Assembly: GCA_002803225.1 (NCBI GenBank)
Contig: NXFV01001906.1
Span: 1 to 39,249 of the forward strand
Source: Gamarada debralockiae
Taxonomy: Eukaryota > Ascomycota > Leotiomycetes > Helotiales > Hyphodiscaceae
Length of the DNA stretch: 39,249 nt
Direction: 5' to 3'
The notes below the pieces were generated by a model. The model did no database searches. It was not told the origin of the DNA and saw only the letters and a program-made list of their open reading frames with translations. Position numbers and translations under genes: made by a program. Of this stretch, positions 23,346 through 32,520 are shown in pieces. Every line of letters starts with the position of its first letter. Position 1 is the stretch's first letter.

Positions 23346-23909
23346 TGTGAGGCCCAAGAAAGGGGACTGTATATCCCAAAATATTTCTGTATCAGCCCAG
23401 CATTTAATGAAAATATGTACAAGACAATTCTTTGAAAAGAGGGGAGGCTGGTGATAGAGCTCTAGATGACGTGCAAATCAGGCCGACGCACGCGGGACCG
23501 CGCCGGGTGCGGCTAAAGTGACCTGCAGAAAAGGCACATCTTGGGAGGCGCTCCTAAAAAACGTTAAGATTGCAACTACAAGTGTAATAAATTTGTTCTT
23601 TGCTCTTGGTGATCCCGAAACTAGTTTTAATGATGGATTTGCCCTTTTGAGAACTGAAGTACCTACCCAGATTTAAAGTGGTTCAAGAATTTGGGCTGTT
23701 TTTCAGGGGTACCTTTCAAGTCTGAAAGAAGAACCTCAAGTTAAAGGACTGATAGTTGAAGATTCTGCATGTTATCTAAAACATCTCTGCTCTTCTCACG
23801 CCTTTCTAAGCACACGTAAGACTTTTATTCTAAATCCAACGAAATTCCAACTATGAGGTATTGAGTAGTCCAACCTCCAATCTCAAATCTCAAGCTCATC
23901 ACTCAGCCT
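23346..23909. other. MCH1 promoter region, otherwise empty
   Basis: About 560 bases upstream of MCH1 with no supported gene. It is AT-rich from 23560 on. No recognisable regulatory site. Confidence 0.35.
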
Positions 23910-24170
23910 TCAATATCTAGGTCCAGTTCCCCAGCATTTGAACCCCTGTTGCAAGTGACCAGGAAGGCCGAATTGTATCGTCGGCTCCATGAGGAACTCT
24001 CCCACTCGAATACCATCATTATATCCATAGAGCGTACCACCAGGACTGTATGGGGATGGTCCCCTTGTAAATCTGAGATCTGACGGTAGCCAGTTCAGAG
24101 GGTGTAACTCGGCTCTCAGGATTGAGAGCGTGTTGGAAGGGATTCCATTTATTATTGGAGAACGTTGTGG
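23910..24170 (-). other. Coding-like ORF without a start codon
   Basis: A minus-strand frame of 86 codons from just after a TAA (24171-24173) to a TGA (23910-23912) reads like protein: NTLSILRAELHPLNWLPSDL, then RGPSPYSPGGTLYGYNDGI, RVGEFLMEPTIQFGLPGHLQ and GFKCWGTGPRY. The composition (Gly/Pro/Tyr/Trp-rich) is unlike random frames nearby. The only ATG is late, and no AG acceptor is visible between the TAA and the first coding-like codons, so it may be a broken gene or the last exon of one whose 5' part has changed. No family recognised. Confidence 0.35.
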
Positions 24171-24589
24171 TTATTTACTTGTAGGTTCTTGGTTGAAGAG
24201 TTGTACTTATATTTGGTCTGTACTGGCTTATTGGTGAAGAAGCCTTGGAGGCCGCCAGGGTGGGAAAAAATTTATAGAAGTTCGGAGATGAGGGCATTCG
24301 GAGCTTCTTATTATTAACATTCAGTTCCCTTTTCGATTCAGAGTGATCTTTGGTTATCCAGCGAGCCCCTCGTGATCAACTGCCAACTTTCATGATTCAA
24401 GCCCAATCGCATCTCTGAATACTTCTGCAGCCCTCAAAGTATAAATTGATCACCTTCTTCCAGCTTCATCTCCCTTTTCCTTCTTTCTCAACATAACAAA
24501 CTTACCAAAACTCCACTGCAAGTATACAGAACCCGAACTTCAAGAACACAAACAAAACCCACCGAATCCCAATCCAAATAAACAGCACA

Positions 24590-24877
24590 ATGCTACGACC
24601 CCCGAACAGACCCGGCGACAAATGGAACGTTTTCTATGACCCGGACCAGCGCAACCCCGCCTCTATTTAACTGCTACGACTGGGCATGGGCCGGCTACGA
24701 AAAGAGCCAGAACAGCAACTACAAGGCCGACCAGACATGTATCGAAACCGCCCGGGAGGACCCCTCGAGATCAACAGCCAAAGGGTCCTCAGACCGACAA
24801 CTATATGTGGCATCCCGGCAGATGAGGATATAGTGGTGAGGTTGAAGAACGATGGTGGGGACGAGGATGGTATATAG
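24590..24877 (+). CDS. Small hypothetical ORF with good leader but broken frame
   Basis: A TATA-like TATAAATT at about 24440, a C/T-rich tract and a CA-rich leader end in CAGCACAATG at 24590, a convincing fungal start. The frame reads MLRPPNRPGDKWNVFYDPDQ, then RNPASI and TAA (24667-24669). Past the TAA the same frame stays open to a TAG at 24875-24877 (RNRPGGPLEINSQRVLRPTT, IVVRLKNDGGDEDGI). The +1 frame meanwhile reads FNCYDWAWAGYEKSQNSNYK. It could be a real 26-residue peptide, a gene with an unrecognised splice, or a frameshifted gene. No family recognised. Confidence 0.35.
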
Positions 24878-25976
24878 ATTGGAAGATTAATCGTTGAAGT
24901 TCCACGTTGCGGATGTAGAAATCAACATATCACTGTTGAAGTTGCACTTTTGCTGAGAGCATGTAATGAGAGTGGAAGCTGACTGGAAATTTGTATTACA
25001 CTAGCTATGCAAAGGTATCCAAGCCTCTACCGCTCGAGACCAACACGATCATTGTCGTTGTCGTTTCAACCTCCATTCTTTCCTTCGTAAGCAATATAAT
25101 TCTGGAGAGATAAGAGTATGGTAGGCAGAATAAGATCCTTTCACGAGGCAGGACGAGGCACTAGAAATCAGTCGCCTGCGGCGCCATTGAGTTCAACTGA
25201 AGTGGTCCCGAGATGAAGTGATGACACTTCTGGTCTGTTACAGCTTGGGGACAAGATATAAATAACATTGATGAAGATGTTACTGCAGTCTCTTAAGATT
25301 GAACTGTAGATATACTCAGAACGATCGGAGAACTCACATCAGAGTTCTGGTGCAAACCATAAAGGGGGCGAATCACGTCTCAGTCGGTGTTGTCGCAGGA
25401 GGGTTTGCCGGTGGTATGGTAGCAAATGAAGAGCGCCGAAAGCACCTCATGGCAGACGGGGGGATTCTCTTGATGGCGTGGCGCCTTGCAAACCAGTCTC
25501 TGGCTGATGAAAAATTGGAAGTGAACTTGCTAGTACTTCCGAGCAAAGCTGAACATGAACATACTATGCCAAGTCTCACTTGAGTCCCCAGAAAACCTAC
25601 CTTTACTCCTCTCAAATAGGACCTACCTTTCTTTATACCCCTAATTTCAATCGGTATCAGCGTACAGGAGCCATGCTCGCCAATCAGCAGAACAGCCTTG
25701 CTGCGCTACCCCGTGGCCGGAAAGTCCAGGTCCCAACTTCTCCACCCATCGTCCAAACTTAACCACACGACCTCAGCACCAGCTCCACATACCAAAGTCA
25801 CGCAGGCTAGAACTCCTGACCCTTCCACAGAAGCTCCGTAAGTCGTTTCCACTCTGAGACACGGGGTTTGAGCTTCTGGATCACTACCACGAACACGTGT
25901 GCCCAAGCAAGTATGGAAACCGCTCTTTCCGTTGTTTTTTCTGTGTGAAGCGAGTATGTATATAAATAAAGAGACG
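24878..25976. other. Intergenic, no supported gene
   Basis: Short overlapping frames such as 25299-25583 (plus) and 25373-25615 (minus) shadow each other. I see no domain, repeat or RNA gene. Confidence 0.35.
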
Positions 25977-26351
25977 TCATGGTTGGATAGAAGGGATTAC
26001 CTGCCGGTACGAGTGAGAGGAGACGAGGGTGGATTTTGGGCTTGCACTTCTATTTTGAGGAGCAGCGGTGCGTAATGTTAGTCGTTCGAGATATGTTCGA
26101 GTGGCGGAAAGAGGAGGTGTATCAGTTCGGTCGCGGCGAGCGATAAAGGGCACCTTACGTGGCGCTATGATTTGGCTTTCATATTGGAATGATGCAGAAG
26201 TCGGTAGGTTGTTTATTATTCCATCGAAAGAATCGAAGAAAGGACTGCACCATGTTTTCGGCGCTCGCAGTCTCAAAGAATCAAAGAAGGCTTCGTCCAA
26301 TGGTACCGGAGCCTCCAGCAAAGGGGATTTTCTCGTTTTGAAGCTCCCCAT
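25977..26351 (-). CDS. Hypothetical ORF, weak support
   Basis: An ATG-started minus-strand frame of 124 codons (MGSFKTRKSPLLEAPVPLDE, then SFDGIINNLPTSASFQYESQ). The opposite strand is also open here (26068-26358), and a plus-strand piece just downstream (26361-26581, FHFDEGDATQYNSSSEYSLV) looks at least as protein-like. I cannot tell which, if any, is real. No family recognised. Confidence 0.2.
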   Translation of the reverse strand: MGSFKTRKSPLLEAPVPLDEAFFDSLRLRAPKTWCSPFFDSFDGIINNLPTSASFQYESQIIAPRKVPFIARRDRTDTPPLSATRTYLERLTLRTAAPQNRSASPKSTLVSSHSYRQVIPSIQP

Positions 26352-26692
26352 TTCATAATCACGAAAAGTCCGAGAGTGGATTTAATGTTTTCCATTTCGA
26401 TGAAGGAGACGCAACGCAGTATAATTCGTCCTCCGAATACAGTCTGGTTAGGAAACCAGCTTATCCACCCTCTGCTGCAAAGCACTATGATGTGATGACT
26501 CCCAGTGATTCCCCCAGTACCCATATAGTTGATGAAAAGCTTTGCCGAGTCGATTCGAAAGCCAGGTGCAGAAAGCAGTAGCAGGAACACAATCGCGGTA
26601 AGCTTGTGTCGAAAAAAAGAAATATGTCGCGAGAAGTTCGGTGATCCATCAGCCTTCTGTCCGATGATCACCCCCGAAGAGCGTGTAAAGGT
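26352..26692. other. Downstream of YRA1; coding-like plus-strand fragment
   Basis: A plus-strand frame from about 26349 to a TAG near 26580 reads NHEKSESGFNVFHFDEGDA, then SSSEYSLVRKPAYPPSAAKH and YDVMTPSDSPSTHIVDEKL. A TGA lies just before it and there is no ATG at its start. It may be the last exon of an unrecognised plus-strand gene, or a relic. Confidence 0.25.
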
Positions 26693-28458
26693 TTACAAGA
26701 TCTCCTCATCCATGTTGGCGTCACCGTTGGCAGCTGCAGCTCCGCTGGTAGCCGCTGCGTCGCCAGTGTTGGTAGCACCCGTCTCCCAATAATCTGCCAT
26801 CTCCGAATCGAGTTCCTCCGCGGTCTTCTTAGCCGGGCGTGGGTTGCGAGCCTTCTTCGCACCACGAGCCTTGCCACGGGTGCCAGCAGCACCGTTCTTT
26901 GTTGGGACAGCCGACTTGGGTTGAGCCTTGGGTGCGCTGTTTGATCAATTAGACAACTGCCTTGTGCGAGTAACAGGGAAATGACTTACGCAATACGCTC
27001 GCTAAGTCCCTTGGGGGGGGGGATAGCAGCTGCTCGTCGAGCGTCAAGGATGACATCAATCTAAACTCATTAGCTGATGGAAGTTGAAGAGATAAAGTTC
27101 GTTCAGCGTACCTTCATGGGTCGTCCATCCACGAGAAGACCATTGAGGGCCTCGACAGCCTTTGAGGCGCCATCGGAGCGTTGGAAAGAAATAGTAGCGA
27201 TACCACGGCTGACACCTCCAGGTCCATATGAGATCTCGACTTTCTTGATTGGTCCAACTGACTTGACGAAGTATTCCTATTTCCCAGGTTCTCGTTAGTC
27301 AACTGATAGCGGATCGTGCGAATCGCGTGCATCTCGACGTCGAAGCTCGGAACAAAAGAAAGGGACACCGGGAATCAAGACAAGATCGGTTCGAGTTTAT
27401 CTCCAAAGACAGCTACCAGGAGCAGCATCAGTAGCAGCGAGCGAGCAGCAAGCGTTAGTACTTCCGTCAGCACGTCGTTATCCAGGCCAAAGTTGAGGGT
27501 CGAAACGAATCCATATTTCCCAAGTCCAACGATTTGCCGTATAATCCCTCTGCGTGGAAGCCTGTACCAAAAGCCCATTCATACGCAGGTATTATAATCC
27601 ATGATCGTAGGTCGTACCATCGGTGATGGCGTGGTTCCGAAGAGAGAGCGCGACTTGAGTGAGATGTCTTGATTGTAGTCGAAGGGGATGGTTGTTTATA
27701 TAGGGTTGAGAATAGAGACGATCTTCAACCTCGAATGCTTCTGCTTGCTGTGCTGCTTGCTCCACTGCTTCGCTCGCTGTAGCTTAACGCTGTTCATGGC
27801 CATACTCCAAACTCCTTTGCAAGATTTGCGGGCTTAAATCGCCCCAAAGATCGACCATCATTTATTGTCTGCGCTATGTTCTAATATAGGTGCTTGCCAG
27901 GCTACCTCAGACATCATAGACTTTGTGCAAGACTGTGACTAGCTCAACTGCGATCCACTAATGCTTTTCAAGATGTGTTGATATCAAGAGTGGAGAGGAG
28001 TCGTCTTGATGGGGCTGCCCGGTATACAGAGATAATAAAGTATCTCTCGAGCGTTCGCGATCACATCGATGGATCATATATTCGGTATTGAGGAATGGTT
28101 CGACGAAAGTCCAAAGGCTTCACAGCCTCATCTGTAACATACCTTGATCTGCGACTCGTTCACATCCTTGGGCTGGCTGGAGTGTTAGAAAACCGATTTT
28201 GGGTAGGATTTTGGATATGCTTACCAAGTTGCTGACTTGAATTTTGCTGTCACCACCTCCTGAAGGTCCCGTTGGGACGGCCTTGACAGCGCCCTTTACC
28301 TGCTTTGCGGTTTTCTTGACGCCTCCGACCGGGGGGGTGGCAGTAGCCGGTCTACCAGGGCGAGAGACACGACGACCACGGCCTCTGCCTCCTTTCGGGG
28401 CACCACGGCGCGAGGTCTTCAGAATATCGTCGAGAGATTGATCGAGCTTTCCAGACAT
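26693..28458 (-). CDS. YRA1: YRA1/MLO3-type mRNA export adaptor (Aly/REF)
   Basis: RNA-binding TREX/THO-associated adaptor that hands mRNA to the Mex67 export receptor in the nucleus. Five exons on the minus strand: 28225-28458, 28143-28172, 27112-27276, 26990-27060 and 26693-26936, totalling 744 nt, 247 residues. The N-terminal REF box is KLDQSLDDILKTSRR, followed by an Arg/Gly-rich linker (GGRGRGRRVSRPGRP). The RRM runs from KIQVSNLPKDVNESQIK to LLVDGRPMKIDVILD, and the C-terminal box is RPAKKTAEELDSEMADYWE. Introns 1, 3 and 4 are 51-53 bp, but intron 2 (27277-28142) is 866 bp and splits the first helix of the RRM between ESQIK and EYFVK. In yeast YRA1 a similarly outsized intron mediates autoregulation by inefficient splicing and export; the same may hold here. 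Confidence 0.93.
27277..28142 (-). other. 866-bp intron 2 of YRA1
   Basis: Donor GTATGT at 28137-28142 (read on the minus strand), a GACTAAC branch-point candidate at about 27294-27300, and acceptor AATAG ending at 27277. Every other intron in this gene is 51-53 bp. No long ORF on the sense strand is shared with the RRM frame. The segment includes a promoter-like stretch around 27620-27702. Confidence 0.85.
27695..27702 (-). promoter_or_regulatory. TATA-like site inside YRA1 intron 2
   Basis: Read on the minus strand the intron contains CCTATATAAACAACC, followed by a C/T- and CA-rich tract resembling a fungal leader, and an ATG at 27618-27620 in the context ATCACCGATG. That ATG is followed directly by GTACGA, a donor-like sequence; splicing from it to the exon at 27276 would be phase 0 and give MEYFVKSVGP. 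This suggests an alternative first exon, but only as a sequence-based hypothesis. Confidence 0.3.
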
Positions 28459-29356
28459 CTTGACGGTTGTACTTCGGATGCTTGTGAAAGCGAAGAGCTG
28501 GTTGCGAAAGGAACCGTTAGGATCAGTAGAACGTGGCAGAAGTGCGATCGATATTACGATGATCGATGTTCGAGGAGCGATGGATGGATGGGAGGAAGGT
28601 AGGCTGACTCTGAAGTTGATGAGATCGCGCTATGTGGTGGAATGAGGCTGTGTTTTGCGAAGCGCGACTCGAAAAAGTGGTAAAGAAGCGGCTGACGAAG
28701 TTGGATGCGCGCGCGACTGTGTTGGTTTTACGAAGTATGTGGAGTATGAAAGGCTTTGTGCGAGAGAATGTATCGAAGATCAAAGAAGTTGCGGTTTTGG
28801 TTTTGGATGCGAAAGGAGTTCGATGAAAGAGGGAGAAGGAAAGACCGGGGAGAAGAGGCTGGGCACGTCAAGAATCGCTGTTCCGCTTTTGCGCTAAGTA
28901 TCGCTTTGAGTCATCGAGTCACGTGTCAGGCTCCCCCTGAAGTGAATGCACCCCTATTTGGGAAGTGTTCCATGATGAACGTGGATACAGACTCTGATGG
29001 ATTTTTTTAATTGTTGACGAAGGTGCCATTCTGCTCGTATATATATCATTCACTGGCTTCAACATTCATTCACTGGTAATTGCTCCAATTCAGCATCTTC
29101 AATCCTAGGTATTGTACATCCACGAGCTGGCCGTAACCAAGCTCTATAACTTTTCTTGGCACAATGCTTTTGCCGCAAAAGTCTTGAATACAATATCATG
29201 CTGTCGCTACAGTTGTGCAGCCATATGATCCCAACCTCGTAACGCCATCAATGCTAACAGCCGACGATACGTTCTCGAACATGTTCCTCTGATTTCCAGG
29301 ACCGCCCCCAAGCATCTCAGCATTCCTTCCTAACCAACCGAAACATATATCCTTCC
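28459..29356. other. YRA1 promoter and OST4 downstream region
   Basis: About 900 bases. The left part is the YRA1 promoter and leader, where plus-strand frames (28632-28826, 28655-28897) are open but overlap each other and lack domains. A TCACGTG element lies near 28918. The right part is AT-rich and holds the OST4 3' region. Confidence 0.4.
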
Positions 29357-29530
29357 TTATCTTGCTACAGAAGCGGCTCTGGTGTCTGTCTGAGATGTGC
29401 CTGCAACCTTGCTGTCCTCCGAGGGTTCCTCCACTGCATTGACCTCGAGGAAGTGGTATAGAATGATCAGGAGCATGGCTGCCGAGCCGAGAAAGATGGC
29501 AAGGCGGTAGAGTTCATCGTCGGAAATCAT
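29357..29530 (-). CDS. OST4: OST4, small oligosaccharyltransferase subunit
   Basis: A 57-residue, single-helix ER membrane protein, part of the oligosaccharyltransferase that N-glycosylates nascent proteins; Ost4 bridges the Stt3 and Ost3/6 subunits. The N-terminus MISDDELYRLAIFLGSAAML and the following LLIILYHFLEVNA match the family pattern (MISD start, one membrane helix, short hydrophilic tail). The single exon begins at the ATG at 29530 and ends with TAA at 29357. The C-terminal tail (EEPSEDSKVAGTSQTDTR) is about 20 residues longer than the yeast protein. It lies head to head with TMA46, sharing a 500-base promoter region. It is easy to miss because of its size. Confidence 0.9.
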   Translation of the reverse strand: MISDDELYRLAIFLGSAAMLLIILYHFLEVNAVEEPSEDSKVAGTSQTDTRAASVAR

Positions 29531-30034
29531 CTTGGAGTCGAGAGTTGTGAAGATGGATGAATACTGGAGAGATTGAGTGTAGCTTTGGGGCAGGCCACGT
29601 AACGAGGAAGGTTGCTTTGAAGGAAACTGGGAGTTAAGTCAGGTCTAGAACACCTTTCTAAACGGTGGAAACTATATTTATAGCATACCTGTAGAAAGCG
29701 AATCTATATCTAATTCAATTGCTGGATCTTGAACTTCCGCTGTCGCAAACCTACAACTTCACCATGAGGCCAGCTTGAAGCTCCAAGACTCCAAAATACT
29801 AGCGTCACGCTAAAAGCTCGGCTATCCAGCCACTTATCGGCTCCCCCACCAAATTCAAGATCGTACATTTTGTCATTGCGTTAAGTCCTCCCAAGTCAGT
29901 TGAGCATCCTTAACAACCCATCCACAGTCATTTCTGGAGCCTGCGACTTTTAGACGTACGCCACCGTCAATAGAACACATACCCATCGTCAGACAACCTT
30001 TCCTTGCGTTCCAAACCCCCTCCGACTCCTTAGG
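29531..30034. promoter_or_regulatory. Shared promoter region of OST4 and TMA46
   Basis: About 500 bases between divergent genes for ER glycosylation and translation. No ORF is supported; a minus-strand frame (29873-30061) overlaps the TMA46 start and has no domain. A TATATTTATAG stretch lies near 29670. C/T-rich tracts precede the TMA46 start. Confidence 0.45.
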
Positions 30035-31216
30035 ATGCCTCCAAAGAAAGCTGAAAAGCAAGGCGGGGCGAAGAAGCCTTCAGCTGCGAAGATAGTGGAG
30101 GACAAAACTTTCGGCATGAAGAACAAAAAGGGCGCGCAAGCACAAAAGCAGATTTCCCAAATGAAAGTCTCTGCAAAGGCTGGAGGAACACCCGAGGAGA
30201 AGAAAAAGGAAGCCGAGAGGGCTCAGCGAGAGAGGGAGAAGGCTGCGTCAGAGGCAGCCAAGAGGGAGGCAGCAGAATTATTCAAGCCTGTACAGGTTCA
30301 GAAAGTGCCTTTTGGGGTTGATCCGAAGACTGTGCTATGTCAATTCTACAAGAAAGGTCACTGCGAGAAGGGGCGGAAGTGCAAATTCTCACACGATTTG
30401 AATGTCGAGCGGAAAACGGAGAAGAAAGATTTATATCAGGATATGCGGGACGAAGAAGAGGCGAAGAGGAAGACGGAGACTTCGGATGACTGGGACGAAG
30501 AGAAATTGAAGTCGGTGGTTCTCTCGAAGAAGGGGAACCAGAAGACTACAACGGACAAGGTCTGCAAGTTCTTTATCGAGGCTATTGAGGATGGTAAATA
30601 TGGCTGGTTCTGGACATGTCCGAATGGAGGCGATAAATGCATGTACCAGCACAAATTACCACCTGGGTTCGTCCTTCTATCCCTATGTTTACTATCCGTA
30701 CTAACGTACAACAGATTTGTCCTGAAAACAAAAGAACAACGAGCAGCAGAGAAAGCCCTTATGGACAAATCACCTCTCAAAACCCTCACACTCGAAGATT
30801 TCCTCGAATCCGAACGCCACAAACTCACCGGAACACTCACTCCTGTCACACCCGAGACATTCGCGAAATGGAAAGCAGAACGTATGGATAAGAAGGCTGC
30901 TGAAGATCAAGCACGGATGGCCAAAGAAGCTACAGGTCGTGCTATGTTCGAGAAGGGTGACTGGAATGCCAGTGGCGACGAAGACGAGTCAGATGATGGA
31001 AATGATGAGGATGATGATACCTGGAATATGCAGAAGCTTCGACAAGAGACTGAAGCACTGCGGGAGAAGAAAGAGGCTGAGCGGATAGCGGGGTATGGGA
31101 AGGGAACTGCCGCAAACGGTGATAATGGTGTTCTGGGCCATATTGAACCGGATACCAATGGAGCCGGTGACGAAGGAGCCGAAGGGAAGGAAGCAGAGGG
31201 AGGAGTAGCTTCATGA
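30035..31216 (+). CDS. TMA46: TMA46/ZC3H15-type CCCH zinc-finger protein
   Basis: Ribosome-associated partner (DFRP1) of the Rbg1/DRG1 GTPase, acting in translation. Exons 30035-30666 and 30715-31216 give 377 residues. The N-terminus is Lys-rich (MPPKKAEKQGGAKKPSAAKI) with FGMKNKKG. The first CCCH finger is C102..H120 (CQFYKKGHCEKGRKCKFSH), the second spans CKFFIEAIEDGKYGW to CPNGGDKCMYQH, and the DRG-binding region follows (LTLEDFLESERHKL, TPVTPETFAKWK). The C-terminus is acidic. The 48-bp intron (GTTCGT..CAACAG, CTAAC branch point) is a multiple of three and has no in-frame stop, so the frame is open through it. It was recognised because the family sequence runs KLPPGFVLKTKEQRA without the insertion. 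Confidence 0.92.
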   Translation: MPPKKAEKQGGAKKPSAAKIVEDKTFGMKNKKGAQAQKQISQMKVSAKAGGTPEEKKKEAERAQREREKAASEAAKREAAELFKPVQVQKVPFGVDPKTVLCQFYKKGHCEKGRKCKFSHDLNVERKTEKKDLYQDMRDEEEAKRKTETSDDWDEEKLKSVVLSKKGNQKTTTDKVCKFFIEAIEDGKYGWFWTCPNGGDKCMYQHKLPPGFVLLSLCLLSVLTYNRFVLKTKEQRAAEKALMDKSPLKTLTLEDFLESERHKLTGTLTPVTPETFAKWKAERMDKKAAEDQARMAKEATGRAMFEKGDWNASGDEDESDDGNDEDDDTWNMQKLRQETEALREKKEAERIAGYGKGTAANGDNGVLGHIEPDTNGAGDEGAEGKEAEGGVAS

Positions 31217-31735
31217 GGCAGTGAAACCCAGAGAGGGTCTCACAGCAACTACACCGACTTTGAATTTAGCGTCATTGGGAAAGGGGATTTACTGGTAGTT
31301 TAGGATCCACAACTACTGGGTGCTACACATGTATGTACGCTTTCACGAACAATGTTATGGCTTCCACATATTACCCAAGATATCGCGATAGATCTATCGT
31401 CGAAACTATGCCGGAAGAACGTCGCCTATATCCTATGGCTTGACAAAAATCCTGTGAACTACTGATAGTCACTGTGTGAACTATAGAGGAATCATATATC
31501 TCTGATTCTCAGAAGGACATGACTGGCCAATGATTCCGTTATAATCTTTGCATTATTATTTTCCTTTACGCCGTCTCATCTGGAAAAATGCCCGCTGAAC
31601 ACCTAACATCATCCTCCGATGCACATCCGTCATTCAGATATGATTAACAACAAGCCTTATCCTGCTCGTCTACTGTACTAAGAGGAAATCAGCCAGATCC
31701 AAGTAGAAACTGCACGGATTGGGAACTCAGTCAAC
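31217..31735. other. Intergenic between convergent TMA46 and CTR genes
   Basis: The 3' regions of two convergent genes. AT-rich, with no ORF, repeat or RNA gene visible. Confidence 0.4.
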
Positions 31736-32520
31736 TCACACATCGCTGCGCGAATACAGCGTATCTCTAGTGAACAGAGCAAATCCAATAAGAGCACCGA
31801 AAAGAATCGAAATTATGATGTATCCTACCAAGTATCAGCATCTTCCGAATATTCAGTTGAGTACAAGGAAGGGAGGGAAGTAGAAGCTACGAGGTATGCA
31901 CTCTTACCATTGCTATACATAAAAAGCAACATAATAAAATAACTGACCGCAAACTGCAGCGTATGAATCGCCCCCCTCGCAGTCTGCTCCAACACCGCAT
32001 CCAGCGTCATCCCATTTCTCCAGCTCCCACCTCTCCCACCTCCACATGCATCATCCTCTACACTCTCATGCTTCAGAAGCTTCTCCTCCATCTCCTCAGG
32101 TACAACATAGTCTCGTTCTTGGATGAACGCATTTTTGGCCCTCAAATACGCATCAAACTGCCTTTGCAGCCTGCGTAGGAATTCGAGGGAAATGACGAGC
32201 AGAAATGCTCCGAGGCAGGTTGCGAAGAAGCCGAATGGGGAACGGATTTGGAAGGTTGGGAAGAGGAAACAGGCGTCGATGGTGTTCCAATTTAGTAACA
32301 TCTGTTAACGTTAGTTTTGGGGTGGGTTGGATGATGGCAACGGGCTAGGGCGTACGGAAAGCTTGCAAGTGCCTGTGTTTCCCATAGACATCGACATTGC
32401 GGCTGGGGTTGATGTTGAAGTACTTGATGCTGCAGCTGTGGACATCATCATAGCCATTGCTGTTGGGATGGAAGTCGCTGAAGTCGACATCTCCATGCCC
32501 ATATTCGTGCCCATATCCAT
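31736..32520 (-). CDS. CTR-family high-affinity copper transporter
   Basis: Trimeric Cu(I) importer of the plasma or vacuolar membrane. Three exons, 32356-32520, 31908-32301 and 31736-31824 (introns 54 and 83 bp), give 215 residues. The extracellular N-terminus is Met-rich (MDMGTNMGMEM, MAMMMST, MSMSMGNTGTCKLS), as in copper-binding Mets motifs. Then come MLLNWNTIDACFLFP, a first membrane helix, a cytosolic loop, a second helix with the diagnostic MxxxM (MLLFM) and a third with GxxxG (GALIG), ending YSRSDV. The last exon was identified because it restores the SNGYIIISILFG helix; without it the protein would run into a non-family tail. A copper-fist regulator lies about 2.1 kb away, divergently oriented. 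Confidence 0.92.
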
